Shown here: positions 37,746-47,441 of the stretch, piece after piece
Layout: each line of letters begins with the position of its first letter
How positions within the stretch are numbered: position 1 is the stretch's first letter
Origin: Ochrobactrum sp. Marseille-Q0166
GTDB taxonomy: Bacteria; Pseudomonadota; Alphaproteobacteria; Rhizobiales; Rhizobiaceae
Direction of reading: 5' to 3'
Assembly: GCF_014397025.1 (NCBI RefSeq)
Contig: NZ_JACJUO010000001.1
Coordinates: forward strand, 2,250,395 to 2,314,394
DNA length: 64,000 nt
Notes under the pieces: generated by a model
Told to the model about the DNA's origin: nothing
Seen by the model: only the letters and a program-made list of their open reading frames with translations
Database searches by the model: none
Position numbers and translations under genes: made by a program

Positions 37746-37773
37746 AAAGGCCCGGGATTTCTTCCGGGCCTTT
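37746..37773. terminator. Bidirectional terminator after the pyrimidine operon
   Basis: AAAGGCCCGG (37746-37755) pairs with CCGGGCCTTT (37764-37773). It lies between the importer operon and the convergent second RND pump gene and can serve both. Confidence 0.92.
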
Positions 37774-37775
37774 GT

Positions 37776-40700
37776 TTATTTCAGCTTATCTTCCAGAGCG
37801 ACCGCCCTCACCAGCTCACGTTCCAGCCGTGCTTCTTCTTCAACCTTTGGCTTGGTGAAGCGTCCAAGTAGAAGATAGGCAACCGGCGTCACAAAAAGCG
37901 TGGCAATCGTTGCAAGGCCAAGACCGCCAACGATAACCCAGCCAAGTGCCACACGCGCTTCCGCACCCGCACCACTTGCCAGCACCAGCGGCACACCACC
38001 CAGAACAGAACAGATCATCGTCATACAGACCGGGCGCAGCCGGATATTGGCCGCTTCTTCGATGGCCTGACGGAGATTCATGCCCTTGTCGCGCAGCTGA
38101 TCGGCAAATTCGACGATCAGAATACCGTTCTTGGCCATGATGCCAACCAGCAGCACTAGCCCGATCTGGCTATAGACGTTGAGACTGGTGCCGGTGAGAA
38201 TCATTGCGAAGACCGCACAACCAAGGCCCAAAGGCACCGTCGCCATAACAATCAGCGCACTAATAAAGCTTTCAAACTGGGCAGCAAGCACCAGCAAGAT
38301 GATGATGATTGCAAAGCCGAAGACCAGCGCGATCCCGCTGGACGTTTCACTGAGCGTGGAAGCTTCTGCAAGCGGGATGATATAGCTGCCCGCTGGAAGC
38401 AAAGGAGCTGCGATTTCCTTTGCAGCTGTATAGGCATCGCCCAGTGCAAAGTCGCTGCGAAGATCGGTTGTAATTGCAACAGAGCGCTGACGCTCTTCAC
38501 GGTTCAACTGCGGCGGCACTGCCTTTTCAACAACGGTGGCAATAGATGACATCGGTACATAGCGGCCGTCACCCGTTTTGAGGAAAACGTTTTCAAGGTC
38601 AGTCGGATCGTTGATCGGATTGGTGGTTGAAACAAGCTTCACGTCAAAACTTCTGTCGCCCACATAAACCGAGCCGATCTTGCGACCATCCAGAACAGCC
38701 TGCACCGCATTGGCAAGTCCGGTAATATCGATGCCGAGATCGGATGCACGCTCGCGGTTGATCTCAACGGAGAGCTGCGGTTGCGTTGGCTCGACCGCAA
38801 GACGCGGCTGCACAAAACGCGGATCTTTTTCAAGAGCTGCGACAACCGCATTGGCAGCTGGGTCAAGCTTGGCATAATCGCTGCCAACGATTGCAAATTG
38901 CAAACCATTACCTGCCCCTCGAATACCGAGGCTGTTTGGCTGTGCGGAGAAAATGCGGACCGCTGTTATATTGCGCAGACGGGCGTTGATATCCGCCATG
39001 ATTTCTTGCTGAGAACGAACGCGCTCATTCCACGGCGCAAGTGTCAGCACCATAAAGCCATTGTTGGATGAGCCGCCCGAACCGGCAATACCATAGGTGG
39101 TCTGGATTTCACCACTGTCGCGAAGAGGCTGCAGCTGTTGCTCGATCTTTTCGATCTGCGACTGAAGGAATTCAACACTTATTCCCTGCGGACCATTGAT
39201 ACGAAGAAGGGCAACCGCGCGGTCTTCCGTCGGCGTCAGCTCCTGTCGCAGCATCCCGTAGCCGACATAGGAGGCACCGGCGAAAAGCACAGCCAGCAGC
39301 ACGACAATATAGGGTGCCGAAAGGCAGGCATGAAGGCTTTTGCGATAGAATTTCGCGAGGCCGCCGCCGATCCGTTGCAGAAATTTCGGGCCATGCCCAT
39401 GTTCTGCCGATTCACTGCCTTCTTTCAAAAAGCGCGATGCAAGCATAGGACAAAGCGTCAATGCCACAACCGATGAGAGCAGGATAGCAATCGCCAGCAC
39501 GAAACCGAACTCACGGAACAGACCACCCGCCTGCCCCGGCAGGAACGAGATCGGTACGAAAACAGCCACAAGGGTCAGCGTTGTTGCGACAACCGCGAAG
39601 AACACCTCTTGCGTGCCAAGCACGGCAGCCGCTCGCGGCCCCATGCCTTGATTGCGTCGCCGCACGATATTTTCGAGCACAACAATCGCATCGTCCACCA
39701 CGAGGCCCGTGGCAAGCACCAGCGCCAGAAGTGTGAGAATATTGACCGAAAAACCTGTCAGATAGATCGCTGCAAACGTACCAATAAGGGCCACAGGCAT
39801 GGCCAAAGCGGGGATAAGCGTTGCGCGGATATCCCACAGAAACATGAAGATAATAACAACGACGATGATCACCGAAGCAATCAACGCAATTTCCACTTCA
39901 TGAATAGCGCCCTTAATGAAGTTCGCATCATCACTGGTCACGGTGATGCGAACCCCTTCCGGCAACGTGTTCTGAAGATTGGCGACAGCCGCACGAACGC
40001 CTTCGGAGATGTCGAGTGTGTTGGATTGCGCCTGACGCACAATACCAAGCCCGATAGCCGTCTTGCCATTGGAGCGTACGGCGGAGCTCTCGATATCGGG
40101 CCCAAGAGTGACCGTTGCGACATCGCGAATTTGCGTTCGGCCTTTGATATAGACATTTTCAAAGTCTTCGGGCCGCTCAAGATTAGCCGTCGCACGCACA
40201 ACAATCGACTGATCGGAGCTGCGCAACGAACCCGCGGGAGCATCAAGTCCCATTGACGAAAGAGCACTCGAAATATCGGCGATCGTCAGACCATAGCTTG
40301 CGAGCCGTGCCTGATTGATGTCGATGCGAAAAATCTTATCGCGATCACCGTTGATCTGCACATCGGCTACGCCCGGTACAGCCGAAAGCACGTCCTGAAC
40401 CTGATCTTCGACCAACACCGTCATATCGTCGACAGCCATCGTGTCAGACGTCACTGCGAGACGCATCACCGGATCGGCGTTGGAGTCAGCCTTGATGATG
40501 CGCGATGGATCGGCCTCGTCCGGCAGATTGTTGGCGACGCGTGAAATTGCATCGCGCATATCCGCAGCAGCCACATTGAGATCGACGCCGTCATTGAATT
40601 CCACAGTGACGCGGCTGCGTTCAAAAGATGAATTCGAAGAAATCGACTTCACGCCTGAAACGCGTGCAACCGCATTTTCCAGCACCTGCGTCAGCTGCCG

Positions 40701-40913
40701 GTCAATCGTCTCAGCCGAAGCACCCTTAAAATCCGTACTGATCGTTACAACCGGACGATCAACATCCGGCAGCTCTCGAATATCCACGCCAGTGAAGGCT
40801 GCAAGGCCCGCAACGATAATGAGAACATTGATGACGAATGCAAAAACGGGGCGTCGAATGAAAAGCGCTGTCGAACCGCCAGTATTGCCTGATGAAGACT
40901 TAGGATTGCTCAC
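37776..40913 (-). CDS. RND efflux permease (second pump, HAE1 superfamily)
   Basis: A 1045-residue RND transporter. The N-terminus has a 15-residue polar tail before TALFIRRPVFAFVINVLIIV. The TM4 motif is [19 protein letters not shown] with both proton-relay Asp residues. The periplasmic part has DIRELPDVDRPVVTISTDF in place of the YPELTPP stretch seen in the BepE-like pump, so it belongs to a different HAE1 branch, closer to MdtB/MdtC or TriC-like proteins as far as I can judge. Its adaptor gene is three bases upstream. No regulator or outer-membrane channel gene is adjacent. Substrates unknown; Brucella BepFG was considered but not assigned. Confidence 0.92.
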   Translation of the reverse strand: MSNPKSSSGNTGGSTALFIRRPVFAFVINVLIIVAGLAAFTGVDIRELPDVDRPVVTISTDFKGASAETIDRQLTQVLENAVARVSGVKSISSNSSFERSRVTVEFNDGVDLNVAAADMRDAISRVANNLPDEADPSRIIKADSNADPVMRLAVTSDTMAVDDMTVLVEDQVQDVLSAVPGVADVQINGDRDKIFRIDINQARLASYGLTIADISSALSSMGLDAPAGSLRSSDQSIVVRATANLERPEDFENVYIKGRTQIRDVATVTLGPDIESSAVRSNGKTAIGLGIVRQAQSNTLDISEGVRAAVANLQNTLPEGVRITVTSDDANFIKGAIHEVEIALIASVIIVVVIIFMFLWDIRATLIPALAMPVALIGTFAAIYLTGFSVNILTLLALVLATGLVVDDAIVVLENIVRRRNQGMGPRAAAVLGTQEVFFAVVATTLTLVAVFVPISFLPGQAGGLFREFGFVLAIAILLSSVVALTLCPMLASRFLKEGSESAEHGHGPKFLQRIGGGLAKFYRKSLHACLSAPYIVVLLAVLFAGASYVGYGMLRQELTPTEDRAVALLRINGPQGISVEFLQSQIEKIEQQLQPLRDSGEIQTTYGIAGSGGSSNNGFMVLTLAPWNERVRSQQEIMADINARLRNITAVRIFSAQPNSLGIRGAGNGLQFAIVGSDYAKLDPAANAVVAALEKDPRFVQPRLAVEPTQPQLSVEINRERASDLGIDITGLANAVQAVLDGRKIGSVYVGDRSFDVKLVSTTNPINDPTDLENVFLKTGDGRYVPMSSIATVVEKAVPPQLNREERQRSVAITTDLRSDFALGDAYTAAKEIAAPLLPAGSYIIPLAEASTLSETSSGIALVFGFAIIIILLVLAAQFESFISALIVMATVPLGLGCAVFAMILTGTSLNVYSQIGLVLLVGIMAKNGILIVEFADQLRDKGMNLRQAIEEAANIRLRPVCMTMICSVLGGVPLVLASGAGAEARVALGWVIVGGLGLATIATLFVTPVAYLLLGRFTKPKVEEEARLERELVRAVALEDKLK

Positions 40914-40916
40914 GCT

Positions 40917-42062
40917 TTATCCTCGCCCTGCAACATGGCTTTTATCGGATGGATCAATGCGGGCAGTACCCTGCTGCTCATTCTGCAAACGTACCGGCGC
41001 ATTTTCACGCACTGTTTGCACCCCCTGTGTGACGATCATATCACCTTCTTTAACCGCACCATCGATCAGGATACTGGTGGCGTTGCGCTGCACGATGCGT
41101 GCAGGGACTTTCCTGGCTGTGCCGTCCTCTACACGCCAGACATAGGAACCATCAGAGCCCCATTGGATAGCCAGTGGATCGACCGAGGAATAACTGTCGC
41201 CGGGAAAGAGAACCGTCACAGAAAACGACATGCCTGCGCGTAGCCGATCCTCATCATTGTTAACTTCAGCGCGCACATGCAGCGTGCGGCTTGCCTCATC
41301 AAGCATGTTATCCACTGCGCTGATGGTCCCCTCATAACTCACGCCGGGAAAAGCTGTCGACTCTGCGCTCAGCGGCTGTCCAACCTTGATCTGCGGCGCA
41401 AAACGTTCCGGCACCCAGATATCAATCAGCACTTTCGAACGATCATCAATGCGTGCAATGGACGTCTGCGCAGTGACGTAATTGCCTGCATTGACCGGAA
41501 GAATACCCACAACGCCGGAAATCGGTGCGCGTACGGTGCGACGACTTAGTGCCAGCTGCGCATCTTCAAGGGCCAGCTTTGCATTTGCCAGTGCGAGATC
41601 GGCTTCCACTTCCTGCACGACTGTTGCCGTATTGGTAGAACGCAGACGCGCGATACGCTGACGGGCGGCTTCGGCATCTTTGAGCGCAATCTGCGCTTTA
41701 CTGACAGCAATCGTCTCTGTTTCGTTGTCGAGAATTGCAATCGGATCGCCTGACTTGATCGTATCGCCCGCCTTGACAAGCAGCTCATTCATATAGCCAC
41801 TGGAATAAGGTGTAACCGAAACCGTGCTCAATGCGCGTGCCGAACCAATAGCAGTCAGGCGGTTGTTGATGGTTTCCTCACCGGCCGGTTCAACAACGAC
41901 AAGGGGAGCTGGACGAGCACCCGAGCCACCATGCCCTTGCTGCGTGGGAGCACTGTCTGAAGCAGTCAGCGTTGAAGAATCTTTGTTCTTATAAAAATAC
42001 CAGCCGCCAATGGCGGCAATGATAATAAGCAGGCACAAAGAAATCTGCTTCCAGGACTTCAT
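40917..42062 (-). CDS. Efflux periplasmic adaptor (membrane fusion protein) of the second pump
   Basis: A 381-residue adaptor. It begins with an uncleaved membrane anchor or signal (ISLCLLIIIAAIGGWYFY, residues 6-23) and a Ser/Thr/Gly linker. The lipoyl halves (SGYMNELLVKAGDTIKSGDP and TVRAPISGVVGILPVNAG) flank a short alpha-hairpin. The barrel and membrane-proximal domains follow, with VTVLFPGDSYSSVD. It is translated just ahead of the permease gene. The absence of a lipobox suggests it is anchored by the N-terminal helix. Confidence 0.9.
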   Translation of the reverse strand: MKSWKQISLCLLIIIAAIGGWYFYKNKDSSTLTASDSAPTQQGHGGSGARPAPLVVVEPAGEETINNRLTAIGSARALSTVSVTPYSSGYMNELLVKAGDTIKSGDPIAILDNETETIAVSKAQIALKDAEAARQRIARLRSTNTATVVQEVEADLALANAKLALEDAQLALSRRTVRAPISGVVGILPVNAGNYVTAQTSIARIDDRSKVLIDIWVPERFAPQIKVGQPLSAESTAFPGVSYEGTISAVDNMLDEASRTLHVRAEVNNDEDRLRAGMSFSVTVLFPGDSYSSVDPLAIQWGSDGSYVWRVEDGTARKVPARIVQRNATSILIDGAVKEGDMIVTQGVQTVRENAPVRLQNEQQGTARIDPSDKSHVAGRG

Positions 42063-42445
42063 TCAACTCTCCGGCAGAGCGCTATCGAGTGGTTCGAAAG
42101 GCATCTGATTCAAATATTTACGTTCATGCTGGCAGCTTAATACCCGCAAAGAATATCTAAATGATGATCGCGCCAATAGGTTGCATTCTTATGCAGAATG
42201 CACGGCATCACGGATTTTCCCACATGTGATAGTGCATACTGAGATTCCGCGCGTCGAGTTAAATTTCGGTAATACTCACGAGCAATAGGCCGCAACAGGT
42301 TTAATTCAATCGAATAAAGCCAGTTGGAATTATCTTGCGTCACCTTATATAGATTGCAACATTTGGACCAAACGCATTGTGATGAGCGGACTGGGCAGGA
42401 CTAGGTTGCTTGGCAATCATGAAACCTCCCCCTTGGATTTAACGT
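42063..42445. other. Intergenic region between pump and histidine kinase genes
   Basis: About 380 bases separating divergent units. It must hold both promoters. A 68-codon GTG-started frame on the minus strand (42137-42343) was judged doubtful because its only AAGG abuts the start. No clear operator or RNA structure was recognised. Confidence 0.4.
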
Positions 42446-44014
42446 ATGACGGCTGTTGAAAAGACCATTGCCAGAGGTGACGTCGTCGCGGATGCGATCA
42501 CGGGCCCGTCTGCTATGTCTCAGCCGCAGGACGATAAAAAATCGGCGACACAGTTTACCCGGCTGCACTGGCGAAACCGGCTATCCAGCAAGTTGCTTAT
42601 TCTCACCGCCCTCGCCGTATTGATTGCCGAAGTTCTTATCTTCGTGCCATCCATCGCCAATATGCGCGTTCGCTGGATGAATTCACGTCTCGATACGGTG
42701 GCGGCCGTCAGTGACGTGCTTGTTGCCAGCGGCAATATCGATATTCCACGCGAGGTACAGGATAAGGTATTGCTGGCGACCGGCACCAAGGCAATCGCCC
42801 TGCGAGAGGCTGGTGCCTCCAATCTGCTTGCGATGAGTGAGATGCCTGGAACCATCGATCAGGTCATTGATCTTAATAATATCAGCGAAGCAGCAGCCAT
42901 ATGGGACGCGTTTGGCACGCTTTTTAATGGCGGCAACAGAACCTTACGGATTTACGGTTCAGTTCCACCCAACGACCCATCGGGGCAGATTATCGAAATT
43001 GTTACGTCTGACGCCCCCTTGCGTCACGCAATGCTCAGTTACGCAATCAATGTGGCCTTGATCTCGTTGCTGATTTCAATAATTGCCGCGAGTCTCATCT
43101 ATCTTATTATTCATGAAATGCTGCTCAGGCCCGTCCGCCTTATGCATCGCAACATGATCGACTTCGCCTCAGCACCAGATAACCCAACCAAAATTCTTGT
43201 CCCGGAAAACCGAAAAGACGAATTCGGCATTGCTCAACGGCAAATTGCCCATATTCAAAGCGACCTGCAACGCACCCTCAAAGAACAGAAGCATCTTGCT
43301 GATTTGGGTCTCGCTGTTTCCAAGATTAATCATGACATGCGTAATATTCTGGCATCAGCTCAGCTTATGTCGGACAGACTTGCAGACACTGATGATCCGG
43401 CAGTCAAACGGTTTGCACCAAAACTCATTCACACGCTGAGCCGCGCGATCAATTATTCAGAGAGCGTGATGGCCTATGGACGCTCGCAGGAGCCACCACC
43501 CAAGCCGCGGCGAGTACAGCTTTCTACCGTCATTCTTGATGTGCAGGAAACGCTCAATCTCAACAAGGAGAGCGGTATCCAGTTTGAAAATCTCATCCCC
43601 GGGGATTTCGAACTCAATGTCGATTCCGAGCAACTGTTTCGTGTGCTCCATAACCTATGCCGAAATTCGGTGCAGGCGATGGAACGCGACAAGCGCAGTG
43701 ATGTTTCCACGGTAAAGCGCCTTACCCTTTCTGCGGGCAGAATCGGAACCACGACTATTATCGGCGTGGAGGACACCGGCCCAGGCCTGCCACAGAAAGC
43801 ACGCGACAATCTCTTTACTGCTTTCAAGGGTTCGACACGCAGCGATGGCACTGGCCTTGGCCTTGCGATCGCGCAGGAACTGATCCGTGCACATGGTGGC
43901 ACGATCGAATTGCGTGAGGACCGTCCGATTGGTGCACATTTTGAAATCCGTCTACCCGACCTTCCAAACTGGAACGACAGAAGAAGCAGCCAATCACAGG
44001 ATGAAGGTGCCTGA
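42446..44014 (+). CDS. Orphan sensor histidine kinase
   Basis: A 522-residue membrane kinase. Two membrane helices (about 50-70 and 201-222) enclose a periplasmic sensor domain of about 130 residues of unknown type. A HAMP-like linker (LRPVRLMHRNMIDFA) follows. The H-box is a variant, VSKINHDMRNILASAQLMSD, with the His at about 296, as in a subset of HisKA kinases with the HDxRN signature. The N-box reads LHNLCRNSVQAMERD; the ATP lid has DTGPGLP and GTGLGLAIAQEL. No response regulator gene is adjacent on either side. The signal is unknown. A perfect hairpin terminator lies downstream. Confidence 0.9.
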   Translation: MTAVEKTIARGDVVADAITGPSAMSQPQDDKKSATQFTRLHWRNRLSSKLLILTALAVLIAEVLIFVPSIANMRVRWMNSRLDTVAAVSDVLVASGNIDIPREVQDKVLLATGTKAIALREAGASNLLAMSEMPGTIDQVIDLNNISEAAAIWDAFGTLFNGGNRTLRIYGSVPPNDPSGQIIEIVTSDAPLRHAMLSYAINVALISLLISIIAASLIYLIIHEMLLRPVRLMHRNMIDFASAPDNPTKILVPENRKDEFGIAQRQIAHIQSDLQRTLKEQKHLADLGLAVSKINHDMRNILASAQLMSDRLADTDDPAVKRFAPKLIHTLSRAINYSESVMAYGRSQEPPPKPRRVQLSTVILDVQETLNLNKESGIQFENLIPGDFELNVDSEQLFRVLHNLCRNSVQAMERDKRSDVSTVKRLTLSAGRIGTTTIIGVEDTGPGLPQKARDNLFTAFKGSTRSDGTGLGLAIAQELIRAHGGTIELREDRPIGAHFEIRLPDLPNWNDRRSSQSQDEGA

Positions 44015-44153
44015 TTTTTAGAGTACTGCCAAAAAATGTGCGTGAAATCAGAATGTTGCAGCATGTGATTCCTGCCCGAGACTATGTTTGGACGGGTGAA
44101 GGCTGGGCATTTCCCGTCATGAGTTAGTTTTCCACGCTCGAGTACACAGAGAA

Positions 44154-44175
44154 AAAGCCCGGAATTCCGGGCTTT
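44154..44175. terminator. Palindromic terminator after the histidine kinase gene
   Basis: A perfect 22-base palindrome: AAAGCCCGGAA (44154-44164) and its complement TTCCGGGCTTT (44165-44175). It lies about 140 bases after the stop codon and precedes the tRNA-Arg gene. Confidence 0.75.
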
Positions 44176-44282
44176 GACAAGAAAACTTCACAGAACTTCA
44201 TTTTTTTCTAAGAAGAAGCTTGCATTTAGCAATCTGTCCGATTATCAACCGCCCATCGCCGCAGCAGACGCGGCACAGGCAA

Positions 44283-44359
44283 GCACCCGTAGCTCAGCTG
44301 GATAGAGCACCAGACTACGAATCTGGGGGTCAGAGGTTCGAATCCTTTCGGGTGCGCCA
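44283..44359 (+). tRNA. tRNA-Arg (anticodon ACG)
   Basis: A 77-base tRNA with encoded CCA. The acceptor GCACCCG pairs with CGGGTGC; the D arm is AGCTCAGCTGGATAGAGC; the anticodon stem-loop is CAGACTACGAATCTG with ACG; the T arm contains GGTTCGAATCC. The 3' end is used as the integration site of the island that follows and also encodes the end of the island's recombinase on the other strand. Confidence 0.97.
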
Positions 44360-45988
44360 TTTCAGTACAGAACTCTTAACGCCGAACGCCGCCGGTTTCC
44401 CGCTTGAAGCGGCGACCAGCGTTCGCAGCAATTCCGACTTCGATCCCATGATGCGAACCTCGTCGTCGGCGACCTCGACACGCTGCGCCAAAGCACGCAG
44501 GTGGTCGCGGCGGTAGCCGCCATTTTCCAGTCGGATGCGCTGGCGGGCCGTGCTGGCGAAGGTCTTGAGCATGTCGGGGCTGATGCCCTGATTGCCTGAA
44601 CTGTCGAGCGCGAGCTGTGTGCGCTCGGCGTCGGCGGCGGCTTGATCCCGCAATGCCTTGAGGCTCGCCATGCGCTCTTTCGCCATGGCATCGTCCTTGT
44701 CCACTATGCCGGCTTCGATGGCGTCAAAGAGCCGGCCAAGCCGCTGGTCGGTTTCCGTGATTCGCCTGTGAAGCTCGGCTAGATGCTCTCGGCGGCGCTC
44801 GGTGCGCTCCTGCCTGCGGTCGATGACGCTGGCGAGTATGGTTTCCAGCCGCTTGGGCTGGAGCAGGCGATCCCCGATATGATCAGCGACCAGATGGTCC
44901 AGCTTGTCCATCGGGATCGTGCGGCCCTTGCAGCCGGTCTTGCCCTGCCGTGCCTTGGTCGAGCAGGTGTAATAGCGGTATGTCTGCCCAGCGCTGCCCC
45001 GGCCGGTGCGAAGCGTCATCGCACCCCCGCATTTGGCGCAGAAGCAGATGCCGGTCAGGAGCGTGGGACCACTCGACACGCGCGCGGGCGTCACCATGGG
45101 ATTGCGGGATTTGAGGCGGGCTTGCACCGCATCGAATATCTCGCGCTCGATTAAGGGCGGCACCGCCATGATGGCGACCTCGCTTTCCGGCTTCTTCTCC
45201 CGGTCCTTGTGCGAGCGCGTGTTGAACCTGTGCTCTCCGATATAGGTGGTGCGGGTTAGAATGGCGTGGATTTGCGCCAGCCCCCAGCGCCCGCCGTCAC
45301 GGGTGAAGAAACGGCGCTCGTTGAGATAGGTGGCGATGGCCTTGACGCCCATCGCGCCGGACGTGCCGTCGCCTTCAAGGAACAGGCGATAGATCAGCCG
45401 CACGGTGTCGGCGTGCAACGGGTCGATCTCCAGTTTCTTTTTGATCTTCGATCCCCGCTGCTCGGCTGCGACGATGCGGTAGCCGATGGGCGGCCGTGCG
45501 CCGTTCCAGAAACCTTGCCGGGCGTTCTCGTTCATGGCGCGCAGGACGTGCTTGGCGTTCTCTTTCGATTGATACTCGTCGAACAGCGCCATGATCTGCC
45601 GCATCATCTGGTGCATGGGATCGTCGCCCATTTCCTGCGTGATGGACACGAGCTTGACGCCGTTCTTCGCCAGCTTGCGAACGTAGAACTCCATCTCGAA
45701 ATGATCGCGGAAGAAACGCGAGAAGCTATGTACCACGACGATATCGAACGGTGCGGGCTTGGACGTGCCCGCCTCGATCATGCGTTGAAACTCGGGGCGC
45801 TTGTCGTTGGTGGCGGTTGCACCCGGCTCCACATAAGTCTCAACGAGTTGATAGCCGCGTTGCTCGCAATAGGCTTCACCCTGCCGCTTCTGGTCGGGAA
45901 TGGAAATATCATGCTCTGCCTGCCGGGCGGTCGAAACACGAAGATAGAGGGCGGCGCGCACCCCGTTCAAGAATTGGGGTGCGGTCAC
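44330..45988 (-). CDS. Large serine recombinase (island integrase)
   Basis: A 552-residue site-specific recombinase. It starts at GTG 45988, eight bases after AAGGAGG. The resolvase domain opens with [13 protein letters not shown], the nucleophile being Ser 19, and includes [11 protein letters not shown]. The Recombinase domain (about 180-290) has [20 protein letters not shown], and a zinc ribbon follows with CFCAKCGG and [18 protein letters not shown] charged coiled-coil segment (about 395-450) comes before the C-terminal tail. The last nine residues, WRTRKDSNL, and the stop codon are read from the complementary strand of tRNA-Arg, so the native C-terminus was probably set by the integration event. 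It is downstream of a small acidic gene in the same direction. Confidence 0.93.
   Translation of the reverse strand: MTAPQFLNGVRAALYLRVSTARQAEHDISIPDQKRQGEAYCEQRGYQLVETYVEPGATATNDKRPEFQRMIEAGTSKPAPFDIVVVHSFSRFFRDHFEMEFYVRKLAKNGVKLVSITQEMGDDPMHQMMRQIMALFDEYQSKENAKHVLRAMNENARQGFWNGARPPIGYRIVAAEQRGSKIKKKLEIDPLHADTVRLIYRLFLEGDGTSGAMGVKAIATYLNERRFFTRDGGRWGLAQIHAILTRTTYIGEHRFNTRSHKDREKKPESEVAIMAVPPLIEREIFDAVQARLKSRNPMVTPARVSSGPTLLTGICFCAKCGGAMTLRTGRGSAGQTYRYYTCSTKARQGKTGCKGRTIPMDKLDHLVADHIGDRLLQPKRLETILASVIDRRQERTERRREHLAELHRRITETDQRLGRLFDAIEAGIVDKDDAMAKERMASLKALRDQAAADAERTQLALDSSGNQGISPDMLKTFASTARQRIRLENGGYRRDHLRALAQRVEVADDEVRIMGSKSELLRTLVAASSGKPAAFGVKSSVLKWRTRKDSNL
44346..44362 (+). repeat. Left attachment site (attL) in the tRNA-Arg 3' end
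   Basis: TTTCGGGTGCGCCATTT, covering the last acceptor-stem bases, CCA and three bases beyond. It matches the right-end copy at 53068-53084 in 14 of 17 positions, with GCGCCATTT identical. Confidence 0.6.
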
Positions 45989-46009
45989 GGCAGAAGCCTC
46001 CTTCTCAAA

Positions 46010-46279
46010 TCATCGGCATGGCCCGAAAAATTCGTCGAACAGATCGCCGAACCAACGCTCGAACACGTCAATCTCGGCTTCGGTGACAGGAACGTCTTCG
46101 GGCCAATCGTCGGTGACGCGCATCCTCTGTCCATCCGGACCGAGTAGTGGCGTGTCGATGGCTCGCGTCCGGCCGTCCGGTGTGGGATCGTCGACGTAGT
46201 CGAAAAGATCGTCGGGAAGTGGTTCGAGGGTCGACTGTCGTGGTCGCCCTTTGCGGGCGCGGCGGCGCTCTGCGCACAT
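46010..46279 (-). CDS. Small acidic protein, unknown, paired with the recombinase
   Basis: An 89-residue protein. A strong AAGGAGGA precedes the ATG, and the stop lies 21 bases before the recombinase start, so the two are co-expressed. The N-terminus is Arg-rich (ERRRARKGRPRQ) and the rest strongly acidic, ending EAEIDVFERWFGDLFDEFFG. I recognise no domain. Its position upstream of the recombinase could suit a directionality or accessory factor, but the acidic C-terminus is unlike typical excisionases; this is conjecture. Confidence 0.7.
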   Translation of the reverse strand: MCAERRRARKGRPRQSTLEPLPDDLFDYVDDPTPDGRTRAIDTPLLGPDGQRMRVTDDWPEDVPVTEAEIDVFERWFGDLFDEFFGPCR

Positions 46280-46460
46280 GGAATCCTCCTTGGTTCAGCA
46301 TGGGATTCCGGGCGATTGGAAGCCTCGGAAATAGCGAACCATGGGAGGCGGATAGACAGCCTGTAGCGTGCCGTATTTGCATTGTCGTGCTGGCGGCACC
46401 CCACGGTCGAAGGAAGCCGCCAGCGGATCGCTAATCTACACATGGGTCGACCTTGTATTG

Positions 46461-47432
46461 TCATTGCTGCGGGGATGAAGCGGGAGGACGCCCCATATTG
46501 CTTGCGAGCGTGAGCAGGTTGCGAAGTGCGGCGCTGCGGTTGGACGGCGACCAGACGGCCGAGAACGTGATTGGCTCCGGCTCGTCGGCGAACGGCAGAA
46601 AGACGACGCCGGACGTTGGCAGCAACGCCGTAGCCGCGCCGACGATGGTGATGCCGAAGCCCTGTCCGACCAAGGACAACAGGGTGCCGCGCCCTACGTC
46701 AAAACGCAGAATCGACGGCGCGGGCCAGCTTCCGGCGAGGCGCAGAACGATGTGGTCATGCGCTTGCGAGCCGGTGCCGCCATGCCGGACAAGGAACGTC
46801 TCTCCGACCAGATCGGTCCAAGTGATTGCTGGCTGTCCAGCGAGGCGATGCCTATCCGGCAGCACAGCCATCAGCGTTTCAGTACAAACTGGGCGCGTAT
46901 GGCAGTCGGGAAGTTCGGGTGTGCCCGCCACGAATACTATGTCCAACATGTCGGCGCGAAGCTGCATAATCGTATCGCGGGCTGTGCCCTCCGCAATCTC
47001 GACCTCGATGCCGGGATTGTCTTCCCGATACCGCCCAATCAGATCGGCGAGGAAGCTACCGGGGATTAGGGCATGGATGCCGATGCGCAAGCGGCCACAT
47101 TCGCCCATGGCCGCCATGCCTGCGGTCTTCACCGCATGGTCGATTTGATCGACGCCGGCCGCTAGCCGCTCGACAAAGTGGCGTCCGGCGTCGGTCAACC
47201 GAACGCCACGCGCATGGCGCTCGAACAGGAGGATGCCAAGGTCTTCCTCCAGCGCCTTCACGCGGGCGCTGACGCTGGATTGCGCCACGCCGAGCGCATT
47301 GGCGGCGTGGCGGAAGTTCAGATACTCGGCGACGGCAAGCGTCTGGATCAGCGAAGTCATGGGAATGCGCGACCCGAGTGCGGTCGGCTGTCCCCATGGA
47401 CGATCATTCATCGGTGCCGATCGCCGCCGCAT
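46461..47432 (-). CDS. LysR family transcriptional regulator
   Basis: A 323-residue regulator from ATG 47432; ATGs at 47408 and 47357 are alternatives, and none has a strong Shine-Dalgarno. The helix-turn-helix is LAVAEYLNFRHAANALGVAQ then SSVSARVKALEEDLGILLFE, preceded by about 25 extra residues. The effector domain follows with the usual LRIGIHALIPGSFLADLIGRY start and a C-terminal VGQGFGITIVGAATALL. It lies nine bases after the MFS stop in the same direction, so the regulator is the last gene of the DoxX-MFS-LysR operon; this differs from the usual divergent LysR layout. Confidence 0.9.
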   Translation of the reverse strand: MRRRSAPMNDRPWGQPTALGSRIPMTSLIQTLAVAEYLNFRHAANALGVAQSSVSARVKALEEDLGILLFERHARGVRLTDAGRHFVERLAAGVDQIDHAVKTAGMAAMGECGRLRIGIHALIPGSFLADLIGRYREDNPGIEVEIAEGTARDTIMQLRADMLDIVFVAGTPELPDCHTRPVCTETLMAVLPDRHRLAGQPAITWTDLVGETFLVRHGGTGSQAHDHIVLRLAGSWPAPSILRFDVGRGTLLSLVGQGFGITIVGAATALLPTSGVVFLPFADEPEPITFSAVWSPSNRSAALRNLLTLASNMGRPPASSPQQ

Positions 47433-47441
47433 GATGGTCGA

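Noticed and set aside
37776-42062. Naming the second pump BepFG
   Set aside because: It is an RND-adaptor pair, but I could not recall residues that would separate BepG from other HAE1 branches, so no symbol was given.
42137-42343. 68-codon minus-strand frame in the pump-kinase gap
   Set aside because: GTG start with AAGG touching the start codon, no family likeness. Possible but unsupported.
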